In this document: positions 24,537-35,111 of the stretch, piece after piece | Layout: the number at the start of each line of letters is the position of its first letter | Numbering within the stretch: the stretch's first letter is position 1 | Assembly: GCA_036852015.1 (NCBI GenBank) | Contig: JAANDG010000098.1 | Location: forward strand, 186,001-250,000 | Source of the DNA: Pelodera strongyloides | Taxonomy: Eukaryota; Nematoda; Chromadorea; Rhabditida; Rhabditidae | DNA length: 64,000 bases | Direction of reading: 5' to 3' | Translations under genes and position numbers: made by a program | Notes under the pieces: generated by a model | Told to the model about the DNA's origin: nothing | The model's input: the letters and a program-made list of their open reading frames with translations, nothing else | Database searches by the model: none

Positions 24537-25545
24537 GCGAACTTTCGAGATGCGCTGGCAATTGCAAAACAGGCAATTAAGTCCCCGGGGCCATTTAACC
24601 AACCGAAATTTGCGGTGCAATATTTTTAGACGGCAATTGTTTAAAAATATGATTTACGGACCATTGTATTATTGTTTAAAGATCAAAAAATCCAAAAAAT
24701 CACGATTCTTGCTCGACATTAATAAAGTAGAACTCACTAAAATTCAGAAAAATTACAATATAGATATTTGGATTCGGTGCGACTGTATGATAGCTCTTAT
24801 TTGCAGAAACTGTGTTGTCTGGTGGTAGAATCTGGTGGTCGATGTTGAAAAAACAAAAGATGTTGACTAGTAAAACCTTTGAAAAACTTAACGTAGATTT
24901 TACAAACAATTCTTAAATTTGCGGATTCAGCTGCAGCAAACGTGGAAACATTGCTGAGTGTAGTTCCCACACACACACACAACATCCTCCTAGCAATTAT
25001 TTGAAGAATGTCTTAAATTTTGCTGAATTTGTGAAATACCGCTTCGCTTTCTTAAGTTGTTAGTAGCACTAACAATAAGTACTATTTATTTATTGACGCT
25101 TTCAAACAATGCTTAAATTTGGGGATTCAGCTGCAGCAACCGATGAAACAGTGTAAAATGTGTAGTCCCACATTGCAATCTTCTAGCAGTTATTGAAGAA
25201 TGTTTTAAATTATGCTGAATTTATGAGATATCTTTCCACTTTCTTATGCTCGCAATAGTAAAAAATACTAATTATTTATTGACTTTTTAAAAATCTGCAC
25301 AGTAAAATATCGAGAACAAAATGCATCACTCTATTCACAATGTTGTATATTCAATGAAAATAGGGGCGGCGTAAATATAACAATGAGGTAAACCGAGAAC
25401 TTCAGACTACGCTTGAAAATATTTCAATACCTTATACGACACTATATCTATATATTCTACTCTAATTCATAAATCCCTCATAATATATGTCATTACCGGG
25501 AGTTTGAGCTGCGGAAATATTTTCCTACATATAATACAATCTTTG

Positions 25546-26469
25546 ATGTATTTGCGCTCTCAACTTTAAAATACTCAACTTGTTCTACATTTTCCAGGCA
25601 AAATTCAAAATGTACCTCCTTCGTTTGCCGCCCAAATGGGAGATTAGAAAAAAAAACTGCTAAAACAGTTTTCAGTGCTCAGAGTTTGTAAACAACTCTA
25701 CCTTTTTAGTTAGCTAGTAAATGACCCCTGTCACTTCTCAAATCTCAAAGCTGTCTTCTCCTCTTTTCACTTATGTTCGGTGTTGTTTTGATCGACTATC
25801 TTCCCTCGTGAGTGTCCTCATTTGACCGGTGCTCTCGGTTGCGATGACCATCTCCACACACAAGCGAATCTATATCAGAGATGCAGATCAAATCTTCCTG
25901 TATTGAAGATGAGCTCCAAAAGGAGAAGGACAAATCGGGACAGATGGAATTCAACACTCCGCCTCCTATCCACGCAAGCATCAGAACACCGGCCGCTTTT
26001 TCCTCAGTCGCTGAAATGTGTTCCACCCAGATTCACTTTCTACCCACTACTTGCGCTTGCTGAAAAAGATCCTAATATTAGTTCGGAGATTTAGTTGGTA
26101 GTTTGAATTCTTGTCAAACCGCTTTCACTATTTTATTAGCAAATAGCCGTATGGCTAGTTTTCAGTTTGTATTTGGTACCGGCAAAAGCGCTACGCTAAC
26201 GCTTCTTGTTTGAAAATGAGAGAAGTGCTTGTTTCTGTACACACACACTTCCCTCTCCAGCTAAGGAAGGAGAACAGTGTAGAAGAACATCCGACCTGTG
26301 CGCCGCTACTTTGTATTCCGTTTATTCGCCTTTGAAGTAAATTTAAACCAACGCATATCGTTTACAGCCGTATTGTTAAATGGCATATTCTGAATTTATA
26401 TCCGTATCATTATTCTCTGGAGTTCAGTTACAATTTAAGTATTTGTCGTGACACTGAGTCCACTTCAGA
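25546..26469. other. Gap between inverted repeat and DUF1248 gene
   Basis: No confident gene. The part at 25800-26090 has higher GC content and overlapping open frames on both strands (plus 25822-26094 and 25881-26063, minus 25796-26026) without recognisable similarity. It could be a decayed exon or part of the promoter region. A strong acceptor (CACTTCAG) ends at 26468, directly before the next gene. Confidence 0.5.
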
Positions 26470-28559
26470 ATGCTCTCCTCAGTCAGCCTTGCTCGTCTCG
26501 TAGAAGATTCGGCATGCCAGAAAGTGTTGGCTGGAACTCTCTTACCAACCAACAATAACGCAGCTTTCATCACAACTAATGATATCACTACTGTGACTTT
26601 GGTAGACACTGATGGCAAGACGCCCGTAGCATTTATGGCAGCTCATATGCCGTCGCCCAGACAGGTAGGACATTTTCCGTACATTGGACATGCAGTACTT
26701 GTCATATTGCCATCAGATGTGGGACATGAATGAGGAGGGTGTTAATGTAGGAATGACCTGAAGATATGTATAAATAGAGTTTGCTTCGCACAACTAACTT
26801 CCCCAGGTCTACTGCATGGTCGGGGAAGTCTCGAAAAAGTACCGAGGCACAACCATCTGGATTGAAGAACTGGAAAGCGATAATAAGAAGGCTAAAGTAC
26901 TAAAGGTGAGCGTGGCGAATGCGTGTGTGTAACGTATATGATGCGCACTTTTATCTCGATATTGCCAGAATATATTTAAACTTAGTGATTCAAGTCATGA
27001 CGCGGAATTCTTGAAAAATTTTGTTTGTTTTCAAAATTATTCGTGTTTCCAGGTGACCGACTTCGTGGAGGGAAAGCTCGACCACACCGGTCTCGGCCTA
27101 TTTGTCGCCACTTTCGGAGAACACGATGGAAGGTACCGATAAAGCTCGAGATATGTAATTAATGAATTTTAATACCATGTAATACGATCGGTCTTTGTGA
27201 AAGAGATGATATGTTGCGATTGATTGGATATGTGTTGCTAGCCGGTTTTAACAAAAACAAAGAAATAACAGCCAAGGACAGCACCATTTTGTAGTGCGTA
27301 TCTCCTAAAGTTAGTTCTTGTCACAAGTAATTCAAGTTGCAGGCCTATCGAGGAGTACCTAATGCAAACCCTTATCGATAATACTGTTGGAAACGTCCGA
27401 GTGGAACAGTGCAAGAACCTGACTATTGACATTTTGGGAGATCAAGAGTTAGCTTTTAGATATAACAGGAATTAAGAATATCGAAAGAAGACACTGTAAC
27501 CAGCAATAAAAATATTGGATACTCATTTTTTTGTCCGAGCACTGAGCGTTAATCTTCATTTAGTTTGTCCGGATGGCGCGATAACGCTGGATTTGTTGTT
27601 TCCGATATGAGACGTTTTTTCGAGATTACGGTTGACAGGTATATTTCATGTTACATCACAAGCATGAGCGAAAATTTATTACGGATTTACCAGTTAAAAT
27701 GCGCCGTCAAACATTCATTTTTTCAGGTTGGCTCTTGCTGAGCTTTCTACAGGTTCCTCGTACTCTGTGGAACCACTCTCGAAGAATAACATAAGCATCG
27801 TACTTGACTATGAAGATAACATGACAACATTCAATCGCCAGGACTACCTGATCGCATTGACCAAATTGTCCGGGGTAATTATTGGCGTGTCCGACTACAT
27901 CAGGCGCAGCGAGTTACCAAATATTCTGATCTTTGTGTGGTCCGTTTTTAGGTAAAGGGATTCGTTTGTACGAAGGATGGCCTTCCGATTGGATATATCC
28001 TAACATTGGGCTCCAGAATATTGAGTTGCTACGCGGACGATCAGGATATTTGCAAGTGGGTTTTGCAACGTGTTTAATCTTACAGACGTTTTAAATGTCA
28101 AGCCAATGTTTGCCTTATCAGGCGCCTTCATATAATATAGTCCGTATTTAGGCTCCTCCTCAGCTCGGCTGCTGCTGAGCTTCCGGAAGGCGAAGAGGTG
28201 ACGATGTTCGCAATGAGAGACTCGTCAGAGTTCACTGACAATCTGATTGACAACGCCACGTCCATCACGAGGGTGAGCTCTTGAATTGGTGCCCAGTCTC
28301 TAGACACTTTTCCAACTCAAAAAGTTTGGTTCCTCGTCAGTATGCTGCGTTGTGAAACGCGGTATTTTAGGGTTAACCTTTGAGATATGTTTACTTCCTT
28401 GTTTGCTCAACAGTAGAGTATTATAAACACAACTATAAAGCTGTAGAAATAAACAATTGCTATAATTTTTCAGGTAAACCGCTTGCACACAAGGGTCCTC
28501 ATCAACCAAGTAAAGTGGAGCAAAGTGTTCATACCCAACGTCGGACTGAATGTATTTTA
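26470..28559 (+). CDS. DUF1248 / GNAT-like (YitH-type) nematode protein
   Basis: Nine exons join in phase: 26470-26664, about 26808-26906, 27053-27133, 27343-27448, 27563-27639, 27726-27873, 27953-28056, about 28152-28273 and 28474-28559. The second half fits the acetyltransferase domain of nematode DUF1248 proteins: RQDYLIALTKLSGVKGFVC, then GLPIGYILTLGSRILSCYAD, then LLLSSAAAAELPEGEEVT. The end VNRLHTRVLINQVKWSKVF is typical of the C-terminus of this family. The N-terminal half is less clear. The predicted length is about 340 residues. The start lies one base after a CACTTCAG acceptor, which suggests trans-splicing. Acetyl-CoA binding and substrate are unproven; the assignment is from remembered family features. 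It converges with NHR gene 2, 390 bases away. Confidence 0.8.
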
Positions 28560-28948
28560 AAACAATATAATCAAAGAACCGCTAACAAACAAATCCCTAG
28601 TACAGATCCAATAATGTCCCTTAAAATATAAACAGGCAAAATAGCTGTAATAATAAATCAAGGTTTTTTTATTATTATTATTTTCTAATTCTATTATGAT
28701 GTTCTTGGTATATGAATTGATAATATCACTGTTTTTGTTTACATGCGTTATGTTTTCCCTCTCTATATATATATACTTGCCTATAAGCCTATAATTGTAC
28801 AATCCTGTATCTACCTACAATCGAAACCTAGAACCATTCCAGTAAATAAATGTACAACTGACATTCGTAATAATGATTTTTGAATAAAACTTTATTGATA
28901 TCCTTCATCGCACATTGTCTTTGGTGATTGGTTTGATTGCACAATTTG
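28560..28948. terminator. Shared 3' region of two convergent genes
   Basis: The 389 bases between two facing stop codons. AATAAA lies near 28843 on the plus strand for the DUF1248 gene. The minus-strand AATAAA at 28889-28894 is about 55 bases past the NHR gene 2 stop. Both are plausible polyadenylation signals, and the two 3' UTRs may overlap. Confidence 0.6.
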
Positions 28949-31900
28949 CTACGCTTGATGTGTCAATTCGGACACGAAAATGTCGAACCGGGCCAGATCG
29001 AACATCCTGAAGAGAGTGCTGTCCTCACGACGCTGCATCTCCAGTTCCTGAAAGTAGAAAGCTCAAACCCTACATCTGGAATGACCGGAAGCAATCTAGC
29101 GCATACTAACAGTAGCTGTCAGAAATAATGTCCACTAAGAGAACACGAAAGCCAGTTCTCGTTCTTATTTAGTATGATAAAAAACTGACATCAATTGCGG
29201 AGAGTATATTCATCAGCTGCATGATTCGGACAGCATAGTTTGTTCTTCCGGTATCAAATGTGTAGTAATTGTGCATCTCCTCTGCGACGCGTTTTCTAAC
29301 TCCTTCTGCGATAAGTACGATCTCGTCACTAATGCCATTCTCGCCTGTAACAAAGCATTTTTTAGTTAATGAAAAATGAATGCAATATTGAAGCGCCATC
29401 GGAATGCCTGAAGCTGTTTCAATCATGAAATATGTGTTGATTGAGAACGATTTGCAAAGACCCCCCTCCCTCACCTTTCAGACTCCACATAGCCTGCAAC
29501 AAGCAAAAGGTGATCTCGAATGCGGTTGGCTTTGTCTTGATCAGCTGGCTTCCAAGCAGATTCACCCCCTTTTCACACGATGGACGAATAAGGCTGAAAC
29601 AAGTTGGGAAATAACAACAAAGATTAGATGCGCATCTTAATTCATGTGACTTAATGAAGTTCTCTAAAATTCTAGAAGAGAAAAAACTAACTTGAACAAT
29701 CGCATCATTTCCTCGCCGCTGCGCTTCAGCACATCTTCGCACGACTGCTCGGAAAAGTCGTAGTATCTAGAATACGAAGAATATTCCGCAATTGAATACG
29801 ACACGCGTATTGCATAGAGATTAAAAAAAAAAAAAAAAAAACAGGAAAAATGACCATTTTTTAGTAATATTCAATCAACCAACCTTCCATCATACGCAAG
29901 CCATGTAGAAGGTGTCATCCTGTCGATAGACCTGGCCATGGACAAATATCTCTCGAGTGGAATAAACTTGGGCCAGAAGTATTTGAAAATTATCCACTGA
30001 AAAAAAGCAGGAGATCTTCACATGAAGCTGTTTAGGAGCAGCAAAGCTTGATGTTAGATTCCCACATTTTATTTGCCTTTTTGGAAGGATTTAGGTTGAT
30101 AAAAATTCTCAAACGGCACCTTTTGGTCTTTTTGAAGTCTCGCAAAATCCTCTAATGACATGCAAAATACGGCGATGTTCTCAATTTCTTGGTATGTTTG
30201 ATTGAGTACCGTTTCGATATCCATAACATCACCGGGTCGCACCTAAATAGAGTCTGAAAGATTTACTTCATGGACAGAATCAAAATTGTGCACTACTAAC
30301 ACTTCCAATAAGTAACATTTCCAAGATAACGAAATAATTGGCTGAAACTATTTTAGACAACAAACGGGTTACTCATAGAAATATAAAATTTACCCGCACA
30401 CTTACATTCTGCGTGGTGCAAAGTGGCCATTTCTTGCTGTGCTCTGTAAGTGCTACCACCGCTTGTTGAGTTACGGACAGCCGGATTGGCAAAGATAGTG
30501 ATTGAAAACTGCTCACCTAAATGCGAAAAAGGTTGTTCCTGAAACACAATTGAACCGCTACACTGGTGCTAAGAGTCAATAATTTTCTCAGTAAATGTAC
30601 CTCATCGAACAGCATATCCACCTTCATTTTAAGGCACTTTTGCATGTCACTGTGACGGCGGCGAGTTTCGTCGGCTGCTTGATTAGTATAGGGGTTCTGA
30701 AATAGGTAACATTCGAATAGTTTAAGAAAGCTCAATATCACATAAAAATGTTGACTTCCGTCTAGAAGCTGTGGTACCGTTCAGTATTCGGCCTTTCTGG
30801 CATGCAAAAACAACGTTTAACCCATTTCTCGTTTCTATTAAAGATAAACGCACCGGTGTAGGAGTATAACTCAGTTGGCTTGTGCTGGTGCTGGGTGATT
30901 CAACCTCAATGGGGCGGTATATTAAATTTACTTTTTTTCCAAATTAAAATGGGTGCTATTTTTTCGAAGATTAATAATATTATAGATATTTATTATGTAC
31001 ACAAAAACTGTACAACACCCAGTTTGTCATTCAATAGAAAAAGCACACAGAAACCATTCGAAGTGAGCGAAAACACACACTAAATCATATATTACCTACT
31101 TCTCCAGGGGATTAGTTTTATGTTCAATTTTATGTAAGGTACTTACTATTCATGTGCTTCCTTGATCAGCGATTTTATCCATCGCTAGTTAAATGAATCC
31201 CGTTATAAATATGGAATTACCTGTGATGGTGATTCTTGAGTGATATATGATGCACCAGTCGGAGTGGTCGTTTCCACTTGCGATGCGTGTGGATCCGAGG
31301 CACCAGGTTGTACCACTAAATAGGACAGTCACTTGAATGGTCACAATTAATGCAATTCAAAACTGGTTCTGTGATGTTTACTAAAAAAATGGGGAACAAT
31401 TTATTAGAGTGATCTCGATTAACTCACTTGACGGTCTCATTCCCATGGATAGACATTTTTCAAGACGACAATATCGGCAGCAGAAGCGTTGCTCTGAAAA
31501 AAATTTGTATGCTACTTTATACGCGCATATATAGAAAACTCTCGATTCAAGGAAACTCTCGATTTTTTTCTAGATAGTTTAATGCAATAATACGAAGCGA
31601 CTATCCATCCAGCATTAAAAAAACAACAACTTTGCACAGAATGTTCGCAGTCGTAAAAGTAGTCGTAATGTGGAAAAAATGGGCACTTGAACTGTGACGA
31701 TAAGAACTCACTCTTTGTTACGTCGCATCTTTCCTCGCGTTGACATTTGTAAGTTAGCTTCAACCCAATGGAACGTCGAAAAAATGCAGCACCTGCAAAC
31801 TTTAAACTAAATATCTCCCCAAGACCTGTCTCACAAATGGGTAGAGAAAAATTATTTGGCCACCGTTACTCAAGTATGCCTCAGATTAATTTCATCAATA

Positions 31901-32823
31901 GCATGTGGCAAATACCTCAAGCGTTTGTTTCGGCGCTGGTCCGAAGCGTATAATTCAAATATTTTTAGTATAATAATGACTTTCAAGTAAGAATATCAAG
32001 TAAGCTCGGTGCTACTGCGAAGCTACATACACACTTTACACTTATACATAAGAGTTTTCAGAGAAGAGAAGGGACATTTCCTAAACATCAAATGGGAAAC
32101 TACAACATATGAAAATTCAAGAGAGATTCCACGCGCCGACATTCATAAATGTACGCATACAATAAACATCAGCAACAAACACAAGGTCGGCACCTGTTTG
32201 GAAGTAAACATTGTTTCGATGTTATTAAATTATCAATAACCCTGTTATGAAAGCCGAATAGTTTTAACTTTTTCCCTTCCTATATTAGAAAAATATGCGA
32301 CCAGAGTTCAGGGGAATTTCTAATAGTCATCGCTCAAAAAACCTAAACATACTCGAAGTGCACCGGAATTTTCGACATCACGGTTTCATCTCTCTAAAAC
32401 GCTCCCCGCGAATGAAATTTCAACACTATTTGCTTTAACCAATTTGAAATCTGTGTTTCGAAGCCTAGCTTTACTTCAGTACATGTTCAAGGTTGGAATT
32501 TTTTTTAAATACATGTCAGTGCTCAATGAACAAACTAAATGTGAGGAAAACGGTGGAAAAATGTTATTGATTGTGGGGATTTATGTTAATAACAGGGAAG
32601 TAGAGACAAAGAGACAAAGAGAAGGAAAAAGAAAGATACCTATTAGTGTTAGGAAGCGTGAAGGAAAGAGAGAAGAGAGACAAATAGAGAGATACGTGGA
32701 GAGGAAAGAAATAAAAGGAGAGATCGAAAGAGATAGAGTTCATGTACAGAACTTACATGCTCGACAGCTTGGAATACCAAAGTGGAGACCACTTGCCTCA
32801 AGTAAACAGACGCCGCACTGCAT
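28949..32823 (-). CDS. Nuclear hormone receptor (NHR gene 2)
   Basis: Twelve exons on the minus strand keep frame. The DNA-binding domain comes from 32757-32823 (CGVCLLEASGLHFGIPSCRA), 31712-31792 (P-box CAAFFRR, then KCQREERCDV) and 31428-31493 (RFCCRYCRLEKCLSMGMRPS); all zinc cysteines are present. A Ser/Thr-rich hinge follows (about 31210-31314). The ligand domain includes SLPIRLSVTQQAVVALTEHS, WIIFKYFWPKFIPLERYLSM, FEITFCLLQAMWSLKG and a C-terminal stretch LFRMFDLARFDIFVSELTHQ, which matches the usual helix 11-12 region. The start is the ATG 9 bases after a TTTTTTTCAG acceptor with no supported upstream exon, so the mRNA is probably trans-spliced. The predicted length is about 420 residues. 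It is only distantly related to NHR gene 1. Weak points are the donor after LQKDQK and the acceptor of the exon starting VSSFQSL, which I chose by phase. Confidence 0.9.
32580..32740. repeat. Purine-rich low-complexity tract
   Basis: A GA-rich stretch upstream of and overlapping the first intron of NHR gene 2. A second such tract lies near 33420-33560. Open frames across them give Lys/Glu/Arg-rich strings without gene support. Confidence 0.8.
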
Positions 32824-35111
32824 TGAAACACGCTGAAAAAAAGATTATTTGAGAACTGTGAGGAATTTGTACTATAAGATACATTTGTTCACATACAATA
32901 AAAGATATCCATGCGTTGTTATTTTTCTGCATTTATTTTCCCTTTGCCTTGTTTGAAATCCAGTTCACAAATCAATGTCAATTATCATGAGCAAGTTGAT
33001 GGTCGTCCTGTTCTTTCGCTCGTTTACACACAAAGCCTGATCTTTTAAACGCTGGTGAAAAAAGAGTCGCAAAATACTATGAACAAATAATACTCTATTT
33101 AACTATCGTCTGCACAATTTATAGGAAGGTCTACTGAAACAAACTTACCATGTTTACTTTAGGAATAACCCGAAGCTTGTAGGAAAATTGAGTGTTTCTA
33201 GAACTCTTTGTTAGGTGTTATTAGGCATAAAACACTGATGAAATAAGTAGTGTGGTTTGTGCGGGAGGCGATAAGATAAGGCAGTGGAATTGATTTGATG
33301 ATGGAAGGCAGACAGAGACCACAAAATAGAAATGCAAACACTGGATAGAATACACCGGATGGCAGTGTTACGTAGATTTCAGCCGTATGGAAACATGAGA
33401 TGAAAAAAGCACACAGTGCAGCGGAGAGACAAGATGTAGTTGAGCACTAGAGAGGAGAGGGAGTCATGGCGAGAGCGAGAAATTCAGGCAACACGAGAAA
33501 TCGAGAACGCGAAGAGATAGAGATTGAGAGAGATTGAGAGAGAAATGGAGTTAAATAGAGAATGAGGTCGGTGGTTAGCGTGCTTGTTAAAGATTAAAAA
33601 TGAGCTCTGAATCAGGTACTCGGACTGGTTTTGTAGGAAAGTAGTTGAACTAGAAAACAAGGTACATGAGAGTGCCTATTCGAGACATCGTCGGAAATGA
33701 AACAGTTCTTTTGACATACAAATGGATAATGTGAGGCAGTACAGAAGATTCATAAAGATCAATTAGAAAGGAGATAGAAGTTAGCGTTGTAAAGGTATGG
33801 ATTGTTATAATATACATTTAGAAGTTACGAGGGACTCAGTTGTATGCACTATGATGCCACAAAGAGGCTCATGTGCAACATCATTTAGTAACATATCGCT
33901 TCGTGACTATGCATGGACTGGACTAAACTTCTATATGGAGAAAAAACTGAATATATCACTTTTCTATTTAGTCGATGTTTTGTAGAGTTATCAAAGACAG
34001 ACGTCATGGGCAACACCAGCTTGTGAACGGAATTAGAGGCATAAACCAAGACGAATGCCTGTAAAAACGGTCACAACATGGTGCGTATTTATGGAATTTG
34101 GGTGTTTCTTGTATTTGATTTAGGGACCGAACTGGGTGATCCCATTAGAAAGCCTGGTGATGAAAACATTCCTGGTTGGTTGTTAAATATAATGCCGGCT
34201 GAGTAAAAACGATGACAAATTTGATTGTAGCTGGTTCTAGGTGGTATCATCTGAATGCATTATGTCGAGTATAGCTAGATCTTAGAATGGAGATGACCGG
34301 CGAGGATGAAGTTTTGTGGGCGGTAGGAGAGCGGTGCATTGACCGCGGCGGCTCGATTATCAGCCGTAACGGAGGATTAGACGCCAGCGGTATGTTGGTC
34401 CTTCTGATTAGTCGCCTTCCCCCAGCCGGAGCTTCTGTTTGTGGAGAAAAGGACGAATACTATTCATTAGAAACACATATGATCTTGCATATCAACGAAC
34501 AGTAATTCTACAATTATACACAAAATCTTTGCAAATAGATATTGATAATCCATTGGACAATAATGTTCATTCCATAGTCTACACTCTCTTGTTATTTGCT
34601 ACAGTGCGAATGTAAGTCAAAAGCAGTAGAAACGCGTAGATGGATCTTAACTCTTTTATTTACAATGAATAAACAAAGAACATCCATAAGCATCAAGCAA
34701 AAAGATCTTGTTTATTAACCGTATGAAAGAAAGATTAAACAAAACTGGTATATCGAAGGTGACAGACAAAACGAAAAGCTTTATAAAAGCGCAATGATTT
34801 TTACATTTGTATTCGAAATACCAATACGTATATTTTGTAGAAGAATGACTAGATAATTCAAAGACTAGCGTTGCTAAATGGCACATTTGAAAAATAATGT
34901 CTATGATAAATAAAAAAAGAATAACTTAAATAGTCGTTGGGAGTAAATAAGTGTCGAATCAGCATTCGTTCATCACAGACAGATAAATGAAGCGACTATA
35001 TGTAGGAAGGGGACAGATTTATGAAAAACAATGTTGCAAGTAATGTATTGAACTCATTACATTCTCCTTATTACTTGTGAAGAATAGATAATTTGTGGAA
35101 TTGGAAATGAT
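32824..35111. other. Intergenic region between NHR gene 2 and SGSM3-like gene
   Basis: About 2.3 kb without supported exons. It contains GA-rich sequence near 33420-33560 and one 72-codon open frame at 34287-34505 with no recognisable similarity. It should include the promoter of NHR gene 2 and the 3' UTR of the SGSM3-like gene. Confidence 0.5.

Larger units (their letters stand above)
19382..25545 (-). repeat. Right arm of large inverted repeat
   Basis: Reverse-complement partner of 12655-17705. It is about 1.1 kb longer because it keeps a third hairpin block with its exon-like unit, and because the outer segment contains an internal duplication near 24900-25260. The outer boundary at about 25545 pairs with 12655, beyond which similarity stops. 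Confidence 0.9.

Noticed and set aside
12655..25545. Polinton, Helitron or other large transposon as the explanation of the inverted repeat
   Set aside because: No polymerase, integrase, Rep-helicase or transposase coding was found, and the outer ends show no terminal motifs.
28557..28802. Minus-strand 81-codon frame between the DUF1248 and NHR genes
   Set aside because: Asn/Ile/Tyr/Lys-rich frame typical of AT-rich 3' UTR sequence.
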